Assembly (NCBI GenBank): GCA_964472545.1
Contig: CAYYNP010000088.1
Location: 1-31,701, forward strand
Source of the DNA: CAYYNP01 sp964472545
GTDB lineage: Bacteria > Planctomycetota > Planctomycetia > Pirellulales > Thermoguttaceae
Length of the DNA: 31,701 nucleotides
Direction: 5' to 3'
The notes under the pieces: model-generated
Seen by the model: the letters and a program-made list of their open reading frames with translations, nothing else
Databases searched by the model: none
What the model was told of the DNA's origin: nothing
Shown: piece by piece, positions 1-8,323 of the stretch
How positions within the stretch are numbered: position 1 is the first letter of the stretch
How the letters are laid out: each line of letters starts with the position of its first letter
Program-made: the position numbers and the translations under genes

Positions 1-63
1 CCGGCCTGAAGGCCGTATTCCTAGCGTTCTGCACCTGAAAACGGAAGAGCCAAAATCCGCTCG
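1..63 (+). other. Degenerate sequence upstream of the truncated sugar transferase
   Basis: Bases 2-15 form a small hairpin (CGGCC-TGAA-GGCCG). The reading frame of the following gene is closed here by TGA at 7-9 and TAG at 22-24. The codons after the TAG read ...ENGR..KIRSM. This resembles the usual sugar-transferase stretch (YSQ.R.G.NGRPF..YKIRSM) with about four codons missing and a stop where a Gln codon would be expected. The missing 5' part of the transferase may therefore have decayed or been cut by an insertion. The resemblance is short and uncertain, and the window edge prevents checking further upstream. Confidence 0.3.
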
Positions 64-1542
64 ATGACCCAAGACGCCGAGGCCGAGACCGGGGCCATGT
101 GGACCACGGCCAGCGACGCTCGGGCGACGCTCGTGGGGCGCGTGTTGCGGAAGCTGCACTTAGACGAACTGCCGCAGTTGTTCAACGTGCTCAAGGGCGA
201 GATGTCGTTGGTCGGCCCGCGTCCGGAGCGTCCCGAGTTCGTCGAGGTATTGGCCGAGAAGATCCCCGGCTATCTCGATCGGCTGGCGGTGCCGCCGGGC
301 ATAACCGGCCTGGCCCAAGTCAATCTGGAACCCGACACGGACCTCGACAGCGTGCGGCTAAAACTGGTGCTCGACGCCGAGTACATCCGTACCGCCGGGC
401 TGCTGATGGACTTGCGGATGTTTCTCTGCACGTTGATCCACCTGATGGGGCTCCCGGGCAAACTCTCCCGCCACGTCACCGGGCTGCACCGGGAAGTCGA
501 ATCTCCCGGTGGCCGATCGAACGGCGAAGCGCTGACGCCGGCCAGCATCGCCCGGCAAGCGGCCGTCGAGGCGACGCCTGTCATCTGCGCGGCCGCAACA
601 GCCCACGACACGGCAACCCGTTCCCGCTTTGCTTGCACCCGCGACGCCGATCTATTGAACGCCTTCACGGTCGACGTCGAGGACTATTTTCAGGTCTCGA
701 CGTTCGAACGCGACGTCCCCCGGTCGACGTGGGACCGGTACGCCTGCCGGGTCGAGCGTAACACGTATCGCCTGCTCGACCTGCTCGACCGCTACGACGT
801 GCCGGCCACGTTCTTCGTGCTCGGGTGGATCGCCGACCGCTATCCGCGGTTGGTCCGCGAGATCGACGCCGCGGGCCACGAGATCGGCTCACACGGCTAC
901 TGGCATCGACTGATCTACCGTCAAACGCCGGAGGAATTCCGCGAGGATATCCGCCGCTCGCGCGACGTGCTGACGAGTCTCATCAACCAGCCGATCGCCG
1001 CGTATCGGGCCCCCAGCTTTTCGATCACGCGGCAGTCGCTCTGGGCGCTCGACATCTTGGCCGACGAGGGCTTCACGGTCGATAGCAGCATCTACCCGAT
1101 CGTCCACGACCGCTACGGCATCCCCGGCGCCGAGCCGGGAATCCACTGTCTCGAGACGGCGGCCGGCCGGCTCTGGGAGTTCCCGCCGTCGGTTGCCGGC
1201 TTTGCGGGCATGAAATTCCCTATCGGCGGTGGTGGCTACTTTCGGCTCTATCCGCTGAAGTGGACGCTTCGCGGGCTGGCCGGTGTCAACCGCCGCGACC
1301 GCCGCGAGTTCATGTTCTACGTCCATCCGTGGGAACTCGATCCCGAACAGCCGCGGTTGACGGCCGGCAATCCCCTCTCGCGATTTCGTCATCGCGTGAA
1401 CCTCGCCAAGACGGAGCAGAAACTCGCCGCCGTTTTGCGCAGCTTCCGGTTCGGACGGTTGTGCGACGTAATCGGGCAAAAGCGGCAGCAAGCCCAACAC
1501 GCGGCTGCCGTTCAGCGATCGCTGCAAGAAGTCTGCGGATAA
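64..1542 (+). CDS. Truncated bacterial sugar transferase fused to XrtA-type polysaccharide deacetylase
   Basis: Residues 1-135 match the C-terminal half of bacterial sugar (phosphoglycosyl) transferases, which load the first sugar phosphate onto undecaprenyl phosphate. Visible motifs are LDELPQLFNVLKGEMSLVGP, RPERPEF and PPGITGLAQVN. After a low-complexity linker (about 136-196), residues 199-480 are a polysaccharide deacetylase of the kind found in exosortase (XrtA) loci. They carry NAFTVDVEDYFQ (D204-D207), metal ligands SHGYWH (H277, H281), YRAPS (R315) and FYVHPWE. The deacetylase half looks complete. The transferase half lacks its N-terminal membrane helix and basic motif, and in-frame stops at 7 and 22 block extension upstream. 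Normally these are two separate neighbouring genes, so the fusion is odd. The deacetylase call is secure; activity of the transferase part is doubtful. The first ATG in the open frame, at the conserved KIRSM position, is probably not an evolved start. Confidence 0.85.
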   Translation: MTQDAEAETGAMWTTASDARATLVGRVLRKLHLDELPQLFNVLKGEMSLVGPRPERPEFVEVLAEKIPGYLDRLAVPPGITGLAQVNLEPDTDLDSVRLKLVLDAEYIRTAGLLMDLRMFLCTLIHLMGLPGKLSRHVTGLHREVESPGGRSNGEALTPASIARQAAVEATPVICAAATAHDTATRSRFACTRDADLLNAFTVDVEDYFQVSTFERDVPRSTWDRYACRVERNTYRLLDLLDRYDVPATFFVLGWIADRYPRLVREIDAAGHEIGSHGYWHRLIYRQTPEEFREDIRRSRDVLTSLINQPIAAYRAPSFSITRQSLWALDILADEGFTVDSSIYPIVHDRYGIPGAEPGIHCLETAAGRLWEFPPSVAGFAGMKFPIGGGGYFRLYPLKWTLRGLAGVNRRDRREFMFYVHPWELDPEQPRLTAGNPLSRFRHRVNLAKTEQKLAAVLRSFRFGRLCDVIGQKRQQAQHAAAVQRSLQEVCG

Positions 1543-1594
1543 CCAGCCGCAGTGCGACCGAATACGTCGGCAGCGGACGGGTGGCTGGGGTCTT

Positions 1595-1788
1595 GGGTGG
1601 CCCCGACACTTTTCCGCAGCAAGCATGGTCACTTGTTTGGCACGGTCGGAAGAGTGTCGGGGTTGCGGAGCAACAAGAGGCTCCGGATTCGATGGTGCAA
1701 CCTCTTGTGGCTGGCGCCACCCGGGCACTCTTACGAGAACGTTCTCCTCGGTGGCAAAGTCCTCGGCGCAAGAGTGACCGGGCCACCC
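1595..1788 (-). repeat. Cloverleaf-like intergenic repeat, copy 1 (inverted)
   Basis: This 194-bp element is the reverse complement, with roughly three quarters identity by eye, of 8099-8291. It ends in GGGTGGCC / GGCCACCC (1595-1602 / 1781-1788). Inside are three hairpins in series: 1601-1616 with 1647-1662 (one mismatch), 1674-1680 with 1701-1707 (CAAGAGG/CCTCTTG), and 1721-1733 with 1769-1781. A weaker outer inverted repeat (ACGGGTGG/CCACCCGT) continues into the flanks. No protein signal is present. It could be a MITE- or REP-like element or a structured RNA. The remaining gene-free DNA on either side (1543-1594 and 1789-1997) shows nothing else I can name. Confidence 0.8.
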
Positions 1789-1997
1789 ACCCGTGCTGCA
1801 CGACTCCCCTTTTCACCACCACGTTGCGAAAAGTCAACGTCGGCGTTTCGGCCGCCGGAGCGTCTGGGGCCATGCTACTGTTTTACTGAAGCCCCTCCTC
1901 CCATTGACGTGTCGTCGAGCTACCCGGTGTCGTAGGACGGCCCCGGTGGGCTCTCGGCCTACCCGCTGCAAGTGCGCGCATCACCCGGAGTTGCATC

Positions 1998-3089
1998 ATG
2001 CCCGTCGAACTGGCCCCGTCACACGATCCGGCCAAGGAGGAATCGACCGGTGCCGCCGCGGCGACGTTCATCTCGGTCGTCGTGCCCGTGCGGAACGAAG
2101 CCCGATTCGTCCTGCGCACGCTCGGCCAACTGATGGCCCAGGACTACGACCCACAGCGTGTCGAGATCATCGTAGTCGACGGCGAATCGACCGACGGGAC
2201 CGACGTGTTGGTCGATCGGTTCGCGGCGGCGCACGAGAACGTCTGCTGGCTGAGCAATCCTCGGCGGCTTTCCAGCGCGGCCCGAAACATCGGCGTGCGG
2301 CACGCCAGGGGCGACGTGGTCGTGGTGGTCGACGGACACTGCCAACTCGACGACGACCGGTTCCTGCAGAAACTGGCCGAGGCCTTCGCGCACGAGGACG
2401 TCGATTGTGTGGGCCGCCCCCAGCCGCAGGACGTCGCCGGGGCCGGGGCATTCGCCCGGGCCGTCGCGGCGGCGCGGGAGTCGCGATTGGGGCATCATCC
2501 CAGCTCGTTCATCTACGCGTCGCAGCCGCAGTTTGCCCCGGCCGTGAGCATCGCCGTGGCCTATCGACGCCGTGTGTTCGAGACGGTGGGCTACTTCGAC
2601 GAGCGCTTCGACGCCTGCGAAGACTTGGAATTCAACCACCGCGTCGATCGGGCCGGATTGCGGTGCTACTTCACGCCCGAGGTGGCCGTTCGCTACCATC
2701 CGCGCAACAGCCTGGGGGGGTTGTTTCGGCAGCTTGCCCGTTACGGCCAAGGACGCGTGCGGATGGTCTGCAAGCATCCCGAGACGTTCGCCGTGAAGAC
2801 GTTCCTGCCCGGGGCGTTCGTGGCCGGATGTCTCGTCGGGCCGTTGGCGTCGTTGGCGTCGCTGACCCTGGCGGCGATCTACCTGACCGTGCTGGCGGTG
2901 TACGCGGTGACGGTCCTGGCCACGTCGGTGGCGATCGCCTATCGGCATCGCAACGCGGCATTGTTGCCCTGGCTGCCGGCGGTCTTTGCTGCGATCCACT
3001 TCGGCGCGGGCGCGGGCATCCTCTACGAAGCCGTTGCCGGCCGGTTCCGCCACAGCACGAACGACCGCCGCGTGGCCGCGGGAACCTGA
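1998..3089 (+). CDS. Family 2 glycosyltransferase, ExoA-like, membrane anchored
   Basis: A GT-A fold glycosyltransferase that probably transfers a sugar from a nucleotide sugar to the lipid-linked repeat unit at the cytoplasmic face. The N-terminal nucleotide-binding stretch is SVVVPVRNEA with DGES at 61-64. The metal-binding motif is DGH at 112-114 in place of DxD, which resembles the DAH of succinoglycan ExoA-type enzymes. ED at 208-209 supplies the probable catalytic base, followed by RYGQGR. Residues about 270-350 are hydrophobic and hold two to three membrane segments. GGAG (1987-1990) seven bases before the ATG supports the start. The gene lies 18 bp before a second GT2 gene and is likely in one operon with it. 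The acceptor and sugar cannot be told from sequence. Confidence 0.88.
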   Translation: MPVELAPSHDPAKEESTGAAAATFISVVVPVRNEARFVLRTLGQLMAQDYDPQRVEIIVVDGESTDGTDVLVDRFAAAHENVCWLSNPRRLSSAARNIGVRHARGDVVVVVDGHCQLDDDRFLQKLAEAFAHEDVDCVGRPQPQDVAGAGAFARAVAAARESRLGHHPSSFIYASQPQFAPAVSIAVAYRRRVFETVGYFDERFDACEDLEFNHRVDRAGLRCYFTPEVAVRYHPRNSLGGLFRQLARYGQGRVRMVCKHPETFAVKTFLPGAFVAGCLVGPLASLASLTLAAIYLTVLAVYAVTVLATSVAIAYRHRNAALLPWLPAVFAAIHFGAGAGILYEAVAGRFRHSTNDRRVAAGT

Positions 3090-3107
3090 ACCGCCGAGGA
3101 CTCTACT

Positions 3108-4325
3108 TTGTTGCCGATATCGATCCAAGCCGTGGCCACGTTGCTGTTCGCCTTTGCGGCGGCCGTCTGCGCGTATCACGCAGTGCTGGCGATGGTCTCT
3201 CTGGCCACCGATGCCGGACGCCGCGGCGGCGAGTGCGGGCTGGGTGTCCACGACTTCGCGATTCTGATCCCCGCCCACAACGAAGAGGCCACCATCGACG
3301 ACGTGCTGCGGTCGTGTGCGGCGCTGAATTATCCACAGGCCAAACACACGGTCTACGTAATCGCCGACAACTGCACGGACGCCACCGCGGCCAAAGCGAG
3401 CGCTGCCGGGGCCGTCTGTCTGGAACGGACGGACGACGAGCTTCGCGGCAAGGGCCACGCGCTTCAGTGGGCCTTGCCGCAGGTGCTAAAGCGCGGACAC
3501 GACGCCGTGGCGATCCTCGACGCCGATTGTCTGCTCAACGCCGATGCCCTTTCGATCATCGACCGCTACATGATCGCCGGCGACCGCGTGCTGCAAGCCA
3601 ACTACGTTGTCTCAAACCCCGACGACAACTCGCTGAGCTACGTCCTGGCGACGTCGATCGCACTGGAAAACGACCTGTTCTACGCCCCGAAGTCGCTGCT
3701 GGGGCTGGCCGTTTTCCTGCGAGGCACGGGCATGGTGCTGCATCGCGAAGTGCTCGAACAATACCCCTGGCAGGCCGGCTCGGTGGTCGAGGACATGGAG
3801 TATTCCTACCAACTGCTGCGTGCAGGACACCGGATTCGATACGTGCCGGAGGTCTGCTTCGCCACGGAGTTCCCGGTCGAGTACAACCAGCTTGCCGTGC
3901 AGCGCACCCGTTGGATCGGCGGCAATGCCCGGCTGAGCAGACTGGGCGCAGTAAAGCTGTTTTGGGAGGGGCTGCGTCGAGGCCGCCTGCGGTTGATGGA
4001 TGCCGCCTTCACGACGCTGATCGTCAGCCGGCCGTTGATCGTGGCACAGCTTGCCTTGACGCTGTGCTTCGCCGTCCTCTGCCGTTGGCTGGCGCCCGGG
4101 CCGTGGTCGCACGCGATGCTCACCGGCTCGCTGGGGATCGTTGCGATCTACGCCTGGTACGCGGTGGCCGGGGCCATGCGCGTCGGCATCACCGCCCATC
4201 GTCTGCGGCTGGTGGCGGGCGCGCCGGCCGTCGTCTTGCGATACCTGGTGATTGCGCTGAGGGCCGTGTTGTCGAGATCCCCGGCCGACTGGGGCCGAAC
4301 TCCGCGGATTCAACGAGTCAACTAA
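3108..4325 (+). CDS. Family 2 glycosyltransferase, processive-synthase type, membrane bound
   Basis: A membrane segment at residues 5-35 precedes a GT2 catalytic domain with AILIPAHNEE, DNCTD (87-91), RGKGHAL (113-119), DAD (138-140, metal), ED (228-229, catalytic base) and QRTRW (265-269). That is the complete D, DxD, ED, QxxRW set of cellulose/hyaluronan-synthase-like enzymes. At least two to three further membrane segments follow (about 305-390). It could polymerise a homopolymer or add a single sugar to a lipid-linked intermediate; the locus favours the latter. The start is TTG: GAGGA (3096-3100) sits seven bases upstream, and the next codon is also TTG. It lies 18 bp after the previous GT2 gene and 12 bp before the GT4 gene. 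Confidence 0.88.
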   Translation: MLPISIQAVATLLFAFAAAVCAYHAVLAMVSLATDAGRRGGECGLGVHDFAILIPAHNEEATIDDVLRSCAALNYPQAKHTVYVIADNCTDATAAKASAAGAVCLERTDDELRGKGHALQWALPQVLKRGHDAVAILDADCLLNADALSIIDRYMIAGDRVLQANYVVSNPDDNSLSYVLATSIALENDLFYAPKSLLGLAVFLRGTGMVLHREVLEQYPWQAGSVVEDMEYSYQLLRAGHRIRYVPEVCFATEFPVEYNQLAVQRTRWIGGNARLSRLGAVKLFWEGLRRGRLRLMDAAFTTLIVSRPLIVAQLALTLCFAVLCRWLAPGPWSHAMLTGSLGIVAIYAWYAVAGAMRVGITAHRLRLVAGAPAVVLRYLVIALRAVLSRSPADWGRTPRIQRVN

Positions 4326-4337
4326 CGACGAGTACCG

Positions 4338-6677
4338 ATGAACGTCCTGCACCTTACTGCGTCGCGATTCTTCGGCGGACCGGAACGGCAGATGCTCGCG
4401 CTGGCCGGGAGCCTGCCGCCGCCGGTGCGGTCTGCCTTCGCTTCGTTTTCCGAGGGCGGGCTCTGCCGGGCGTTCCTCGACGAGGTCCGGCGTTGCGGGC
4501 AAACCGGACTGGAACTGCGGTACGACACACCCCGGCTGTTCGCCGCACTGCGGGAAATCGTCCGGTTGCTGCGGAAGCAACGCATCGACGTGCTCTGCTG
4601 CCACGGCTACAAGGCCAATCTGCTGGGGCTGCTGGCCGCGCGGTGGGTGAGGACCCCGGTGATCTCCGTCTCGCGAGGTTGGACCGGCGAGACCCTCCGC
4701 GTGCGGCTCTACGAGATTCTCGACCGCCGCGTGCTGCGGCAGATGGATTGCGTGGTCGCCGTTTCGCACGGTCAGGCCAAAAAGGTGCTCCGGTCCGGCG
4801 TGCAGCCGTCGAAGATGAACGTGATTCACAACGCGGTCCATCCTCGCACGGCCGACGACGTTCAAAGCGAATACGCCGACCGGCTGCGCGGCCTCTTCCA
4901 CGAGCCGCCACGGTTGATCGTCGGCGCAGCCGGGCGACTCAGCCCCGAGAAGGGCTTTGACGTGCTGATCGACGCGGCTGCCACGGTCAGCCGCGTCCAT
5001 CCGCAGGCCGCCTTTGTGCTCTTTGGCGACGGGGCGCTGCGAGAATCGCTCCAAGCGAAGATCCACGCCGGAGGGCTCGACGAGAAGTTCATTCTTGCCG
5101 GCTTCCACGCCGACTACCACAGCTACCTGCCGCACGTCGATCTATTGGTTCTGCCCTCGTACACCGAAGGCCTGCCGAACGTGGTGCTCGAGGCCTTTGC
5201 CGCCGGTGTGCCGGTGGTGGCCACCGCCGTGGGCGGAACGCCTGAAGTGGTCGAAGACGGCCGTTGCGGCTACCTCGTGCCGCCAGGCGATGCCGCAGAA
5301 TTGGCCGGCCGGATTGCCGACGTGCTCTCCGACGACGACACGCGACGCGCGATGGGTGCCCAAGGACGAGAACGCGTTGCAAAGCACTTCTCTTACACGG
5401 CACAGGCCGAGTCGTATCAACGGCTCTTTCGTTGCTTGGCGCCGCCTCGAACAGCCAACGACAACGCCGCCACCGCCACATCCGGCTTTCGCCGCAAGGC
5501 CAAGCGGGCCAACTTCCGCCGCCGGGCCAATTCGCCGCAGGACGGGCCGGTCCGCGTTTGTTTCATGATCGACAACCTCGACTTCGGCGGCACGGAGACG
5601 CAACTTCTGACGCTGATCCGGCGGCTCGACCGCTCGAAGGTCGAGCCGTATCTCTGCCTGCTCGACGGCCAGACCGAGCAATCGCGCGCTCTGCTGCCGA
5701 AAGACTGCCGCACGCTGCGGCTAGGCGTGAAGTCGCTCTGCCACCCGTCGACGCTACGCAGGGCGTGGCAGTTCGTCCGCTTTCTGCGCCGCGAGCGGAT
5801 CGATGTGCTGCAAGTCCATTTCTCCGACAGCACCCACTTCGGCGTCCCGCTGGCGCGGCTGGCCCGCGTGCCTTACGTCATCCGCACGCGACGCAACCTG
5901 GGCTACCGGCAGAGCGCCACCGAACGCCGCCTCGGCCGGCTGCTGGGGCCGATGATCGACGCCACGATCGCCAACTGCGGGGCATGCCGCCAGGCGGTGA
6001 TCGAGCAAGAGCGGGCCAGGCCGGAATCGGTCGTGGTACTGGAAAACGGCGTCGACCTCGGGTCGTTCACCGCGATCGACCCGCGCAAAGCCGACGCCAA
6101 TCTGCGCCGCGCGACGGTGGGCATGGTGGCCAACCTGCGGCCGATCAAGGCCCCGGAGGTCTTCATCCACGCCGCCAAGCTGCTCGAGGCCGACCATCCG
6201 AACGTCGATTTCCGGATCGCCGGCACCGGGAACGAAAAAGGGGCCATGCAGGTGATCGAAGCCAACGGCATGACCGATCGCTTCACGCTCGCCGGGCGCG
6301 TCGACGACGTGGCTTCGTTCCTGGCGGGGCTCGACGTGGCCGTGCTCACCTCGCGCAGCGAGGGGCTCTCCAATTCGGTGATTGAATACATGGCGGCCGG
6401 ATTGCCCGTGGTGGCCACGGCCGTGGGCGGCAACGTCGAGTTGATCGAAGACGGCGTCAGCGGCCTGCTGGTGCCGCCGGACGACCCGCAGGCGGTGGCC
6501 GACGCGGTCGACTGTCTGCTGCGCGATCCGCCGTTGGCGGTCCGGATGGCGGCGGCCGCGCGAGCCCGGGTCGTCGAGCAGAACTCGCTGCAAGCGATGG
6601 TCCTGCGTCACGAAACGTTCTACGCAAACCTCGTAGAAGACGGCAAACGCAGCCGTCCCACGGAGTTGGCCTGTTGA
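4338..6677 (+). CDS. Two-domain (tandem) family 4 glycosyltransferase
   Basis: One 779-residue protein contains two complete GT-B glycosyltransferases. Domain 1 (about 1-365) starts MNVLHLTASRFFGGPERQ, has GAAGRLSPEKGFDVLI near 196-211 and the donor-binding E-x7-E pair E277/E285 in EGLPNVVLEAFAAG. A basic, Ala/Asn-rich linker (about 368-403) follows. Domain 2 (about 404-779) starts VRVCFMIDNLDFGGTETQ and has the second pair, E675/E683, in EGLSNSVIEYMAAG. Both domains keep the Gly-rich acceptor loop and the E-x7-E motif, so both may be active and could add two successive sugars. GT4 enzymes are usually single proteins of 360-420 residues, so this is a fusion of two. The 3' end overlaps the next start by four bases (TTGA), implying coupled translation. 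Confidence 0.9.
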   Translation: MNVLHLTASRFFGGPERQMLALAGSLPPPVRSAFASFSEGGLCRAFLDEVRRCGQTGLELRYDTPRLFAALREIVRLLRKQRIDVLCCHGYKANLLGLLAARWVRTPVISVSRGWTGETLRVRLYEILDRRVLRQMDCVVAVSHGQAKKVLRSGVQPSKMNVIHNAVHPRTADDVQSEYADRLRGLFHEPPRLIVGAAGRLSPEKGFDVLIDAAATVSRVHPQAAFVLFGDGALRESLQAKIHAGGLDEKFILAGFHADYHSYLPHVDLLVLPSYTEGLPNVVLEAFAAGVPVVATAVGGTPEVVEDGRCGYLVPPGDAAELAGRIADVLSDDDTRRAMGAQGRERVAKHFSYTAQAESYQRLFRCLAPPRTANDNAATATSGFRRKAKRANFRRRANSPQDGPVRVCFMIDNLDFGGTETQLLTLIRRLDRSKVEPYLCLLDGQTEQSRALLPKDCRTLRLGVKSLCHPSTLRRAWQFVRFLRRERIDVLQVHFSDSTHFGVPLARLARVPYVIRTRRNLGYRQSATERRLGRLLGPMIDATIANCGACRQAVIEQERARPESVVVLENGVDLGSFTAIDPRKADANLRRATVGMVANLRPIKAPEVFIHAAKLLEADHPNVDFRIAGTGNEKGAMQVIEANGMTDRFTLAGRVDDVASFLAGLDVAVLTSRSEGLSNSVIEYMAAGLPVVATAVGGNVELIEDGVSGLLVPPDDPQAVADAVDCLLRDPPLAVRMAAAARARVVEQNSLQAMVLRHETFYANLVEDGKRSRPTELAC

Positions 6678-8074
6678 GCAATTGGACCTACAACGCCGAG
6701 TTTGCCGCGATCGCCTCGCCCGAGGACGATCTGCGCAACGGCATCTGGCCGCGGTCGGCCGTGCTGTGGATCGCCGTGGGCTGGATCGCGCTGGATATCA
6801 TCCGCCCCTGGGAGATTATGCTCCCGGAGTTGGCCCCGCTGCACGTGGCCCGGCTCTACGCGCTGGGGATGATCGCGGTGGTCGTCTGCTCGGGCAGCTT
6901 CCGCATGTGCCGTTCGTTTCAGACGACCGGCGTGCTGCTATTTCTGGCAGCCTTGGCGGCCTCGTGGTGTTTTGCCGGCGATTCGACGGCGGCCTACGAC
7001 GAACTGTACAAGTACGCCACGCTGGTGGCCTTCTACTTCGTACTGCTGTCGGTGATCCGCACGCCCTATCAACTCGGCTTCGTGGTGCTCGGCTATTTGG
7101 CCGTGATGGCGGCTTACCTGGGCAAATCGCAGTGGGAGTATTTCGTACACGGACATCACGTCTACACGATGGGCGTCTATCGGCTGATCGGCATCGACGA
7201 GAACAACGGCAGCCCCAACGGTCTGGCCGCGTCGATCGTACTCTCGCTGCCGTTTCTGCACCTGGCTTGGCGCGAGCGTCACACGCTGAGCGAAACCTGG
7301 CCCCGCTTCTGGCAGAAGTGGTTGCCGCGATTTCTGATCGCGTATTTCCTGCTGGCGATGACCTCGGTGATGTTGACCAACAGCCGCAGCGGCATGTTGG
7401 GTTTCGTGGTCTTTGTGGTGCTTTCGTTGATGGCCGGCAAAAAGCTGGGCAAACGCGTTGCCGGGGTGATCTACGCCTTGGCCTTCCTGGCCGTGGTCTG
7501 GATGATGATGCCCGCCGAAAAACAGGAACGCCTGCGCACGGTATGGCAGCCCGATGCCGGGCCGTCCAGCGCCAAGTCGTCGGCCGATGGACGGGTCGAG
7601 GGCATGTTGGCCGGGCTGGAGATGTTTCGCCGCCACCCGATCACCGGCGCGGGGATCGGCAACTTCGTCGTCTATCGCGTGGCGGAACTCGACGGCGTGC
7701 GGCTGCAATCACACAGCCTGCTGGGACAGACGCTGGGTGAAACGGGGCTGTTCGGCGCGGCCGCGTTTGGGCTGATGCTCGTCGGCACGTTTGTCAACTG
7801 CCGCCGGACGGAACGCACGGCCAAGGAGTATCCCCATCCCACGTTGGCCGTATTGGCCAGAACGACCTCGGCCTGCCGGATGGTGATCGTGTTGCTGCTG
7901 TTTTTCGGGCTGTTCGGACACAACCTGCTGCGCTTCAATTGGCTCTGGATGGCCGCCTTCGGGTTGCTCTGCCGGATGTTTGCCGAGGAGATCTGCAGCC
8001 GGCCACCGGCGGACGAAGACTTCTGGGAGGAGAACTACGACCTGCCGCAAGAGGAGCTTGTCGGTGCGTACTAG
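6674..8074 (+). CDS. O-antigen ligase/polymerase family membrane protein (Wzy/WaaL type)
   Basis: A 466-residue polytopic membrane protein with about ten to twelve hydrophobic segments and one large periplasmic loop after MLTNSRSGMLGFVVFVVLSL. The TNSRSG motif is typical of the O-antigen ligase/polymerase (Wzy_C) family, and HPITGAGIGNF in the large loop fits the family's conserved H/R region. It would act at the periplasmic face, polymerising repeat units or ligating the chain to an acceptor. The start is TTG at 6674, overlapping the stop of the GT4 gene (TTGA), with GGAG (6662-6665) eight bases upstream. Polymerase and ligase cannot be separated by sequence; the flippase at 11196 argues for a Wzy-dependent route. 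Confidence 0.85.
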   Translation: MSNWTYNAEFAAIASPEDDLRNGIWPRSAVLWIAVGWIALDIIRPWEIMLPELAPLHVARLYALGMIAVVVCSGSFRMCRSFQTTGVLLFLAALAASWCFAGDSTAAYDELYKYATLVAFYFVLLSVIRTPYQLGFVVLGYLAVMAAYLGKSQWEYFVHGHHVYTMGVYRLIGIDENNGSPNGLAASIVLSLPFLHLAWRERHTLSETWPRFWQKWLPRFLIAYFLLAMTSVMLTNSRSGMLGFVVFVVLSLMAGKKLGKRVAGVIYALAFLAVVWMMMPAEKQERLRTVWQPDAGPSSAKSSADGRVEGMLAGLEMFRRHPITGAGIGNFVVYRVAELDGVRLQSHSLLGQTLGETGLFGAAAFGLMLVGTFVNCRRTERTAKEYPHPTLAVLARTTSACRMVIVLLLFFGLFGHNLLRFNWLWMAAFGLLCRMFAEEICSRPPADEDFWEENYDLPQEELVGAY

Positions 8075-8098
8075 ACATCAAGACATACAGCGAAACGT

Positions 8099-8291
8099 GG
8101 GTGGCCCGGACACTCTTGCGCAGTGGACGTCGCCATCGAGAAAACCTCTTTCGCAAGTGTGTCCGGGTGGCGCAGCCACAAGAGGCGGCCTTGTCGAAGA
8201 GAGGTCCTCTTGTTGCTACGCAACCCCGACGCTTTTCCGGCCGTGCGAAAGAAGTGGCGACGCCGGCTGCGGAAAAGCGTCGGGGCGACCC
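8099..8291 (+). repeat. Cloverleaf-like intergenic repeat, copy 2
   Basis: This 193-bp element is in opposite orientation to the copy at 1595-1788. Ends are GGGTGGCC (8099-8106) and GGCGACCC (8284-8291). Hairpin A pairs 8105-8120 with 8152-8167 (one mismatch). Hairpin B pairs 8179-8185 with 8206-8212 (CAAGAGG/CCTCTTG). Hairpin C pairs 8224-8239 with 8270-8285 (16 bp, perfect). Pair G8231-C8278 corresponds to A1608-T1655 in the other copy, a double change that keeps the helix. The element fills nearly all of the gap between the O-antigen ligase gene and the next gene and has no coding signal. Confidence 0.8.
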
Positions 8292-8323
8292 GCCGAGGCG
8301 AAGTGTTGCGAGGGGCATGATCA

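Noticed and set aside
1793..4960. Very long open frame (1055 codons) on the plus strand
   Set aside because: It overlaps three well-supported glycosyltransferase genes in another frame, and its translation is Arg/Gly/Ala-rich with no family motif. It is a GC-content shadow.
3612..5135. Open frame of 507 codons on the minus strand
   Set aside because: It is antisense to the GT2 and GT4 genes, with composition typical of a shadow frame and no recognisable domain.
8099..8291. tRNA-like or known riboswitch
   Set aside because: Although cloverleaf-like, the arms are much too long for tRNA, there is no CCA end or T-loop motif, and no known riboswitch core was recognised.
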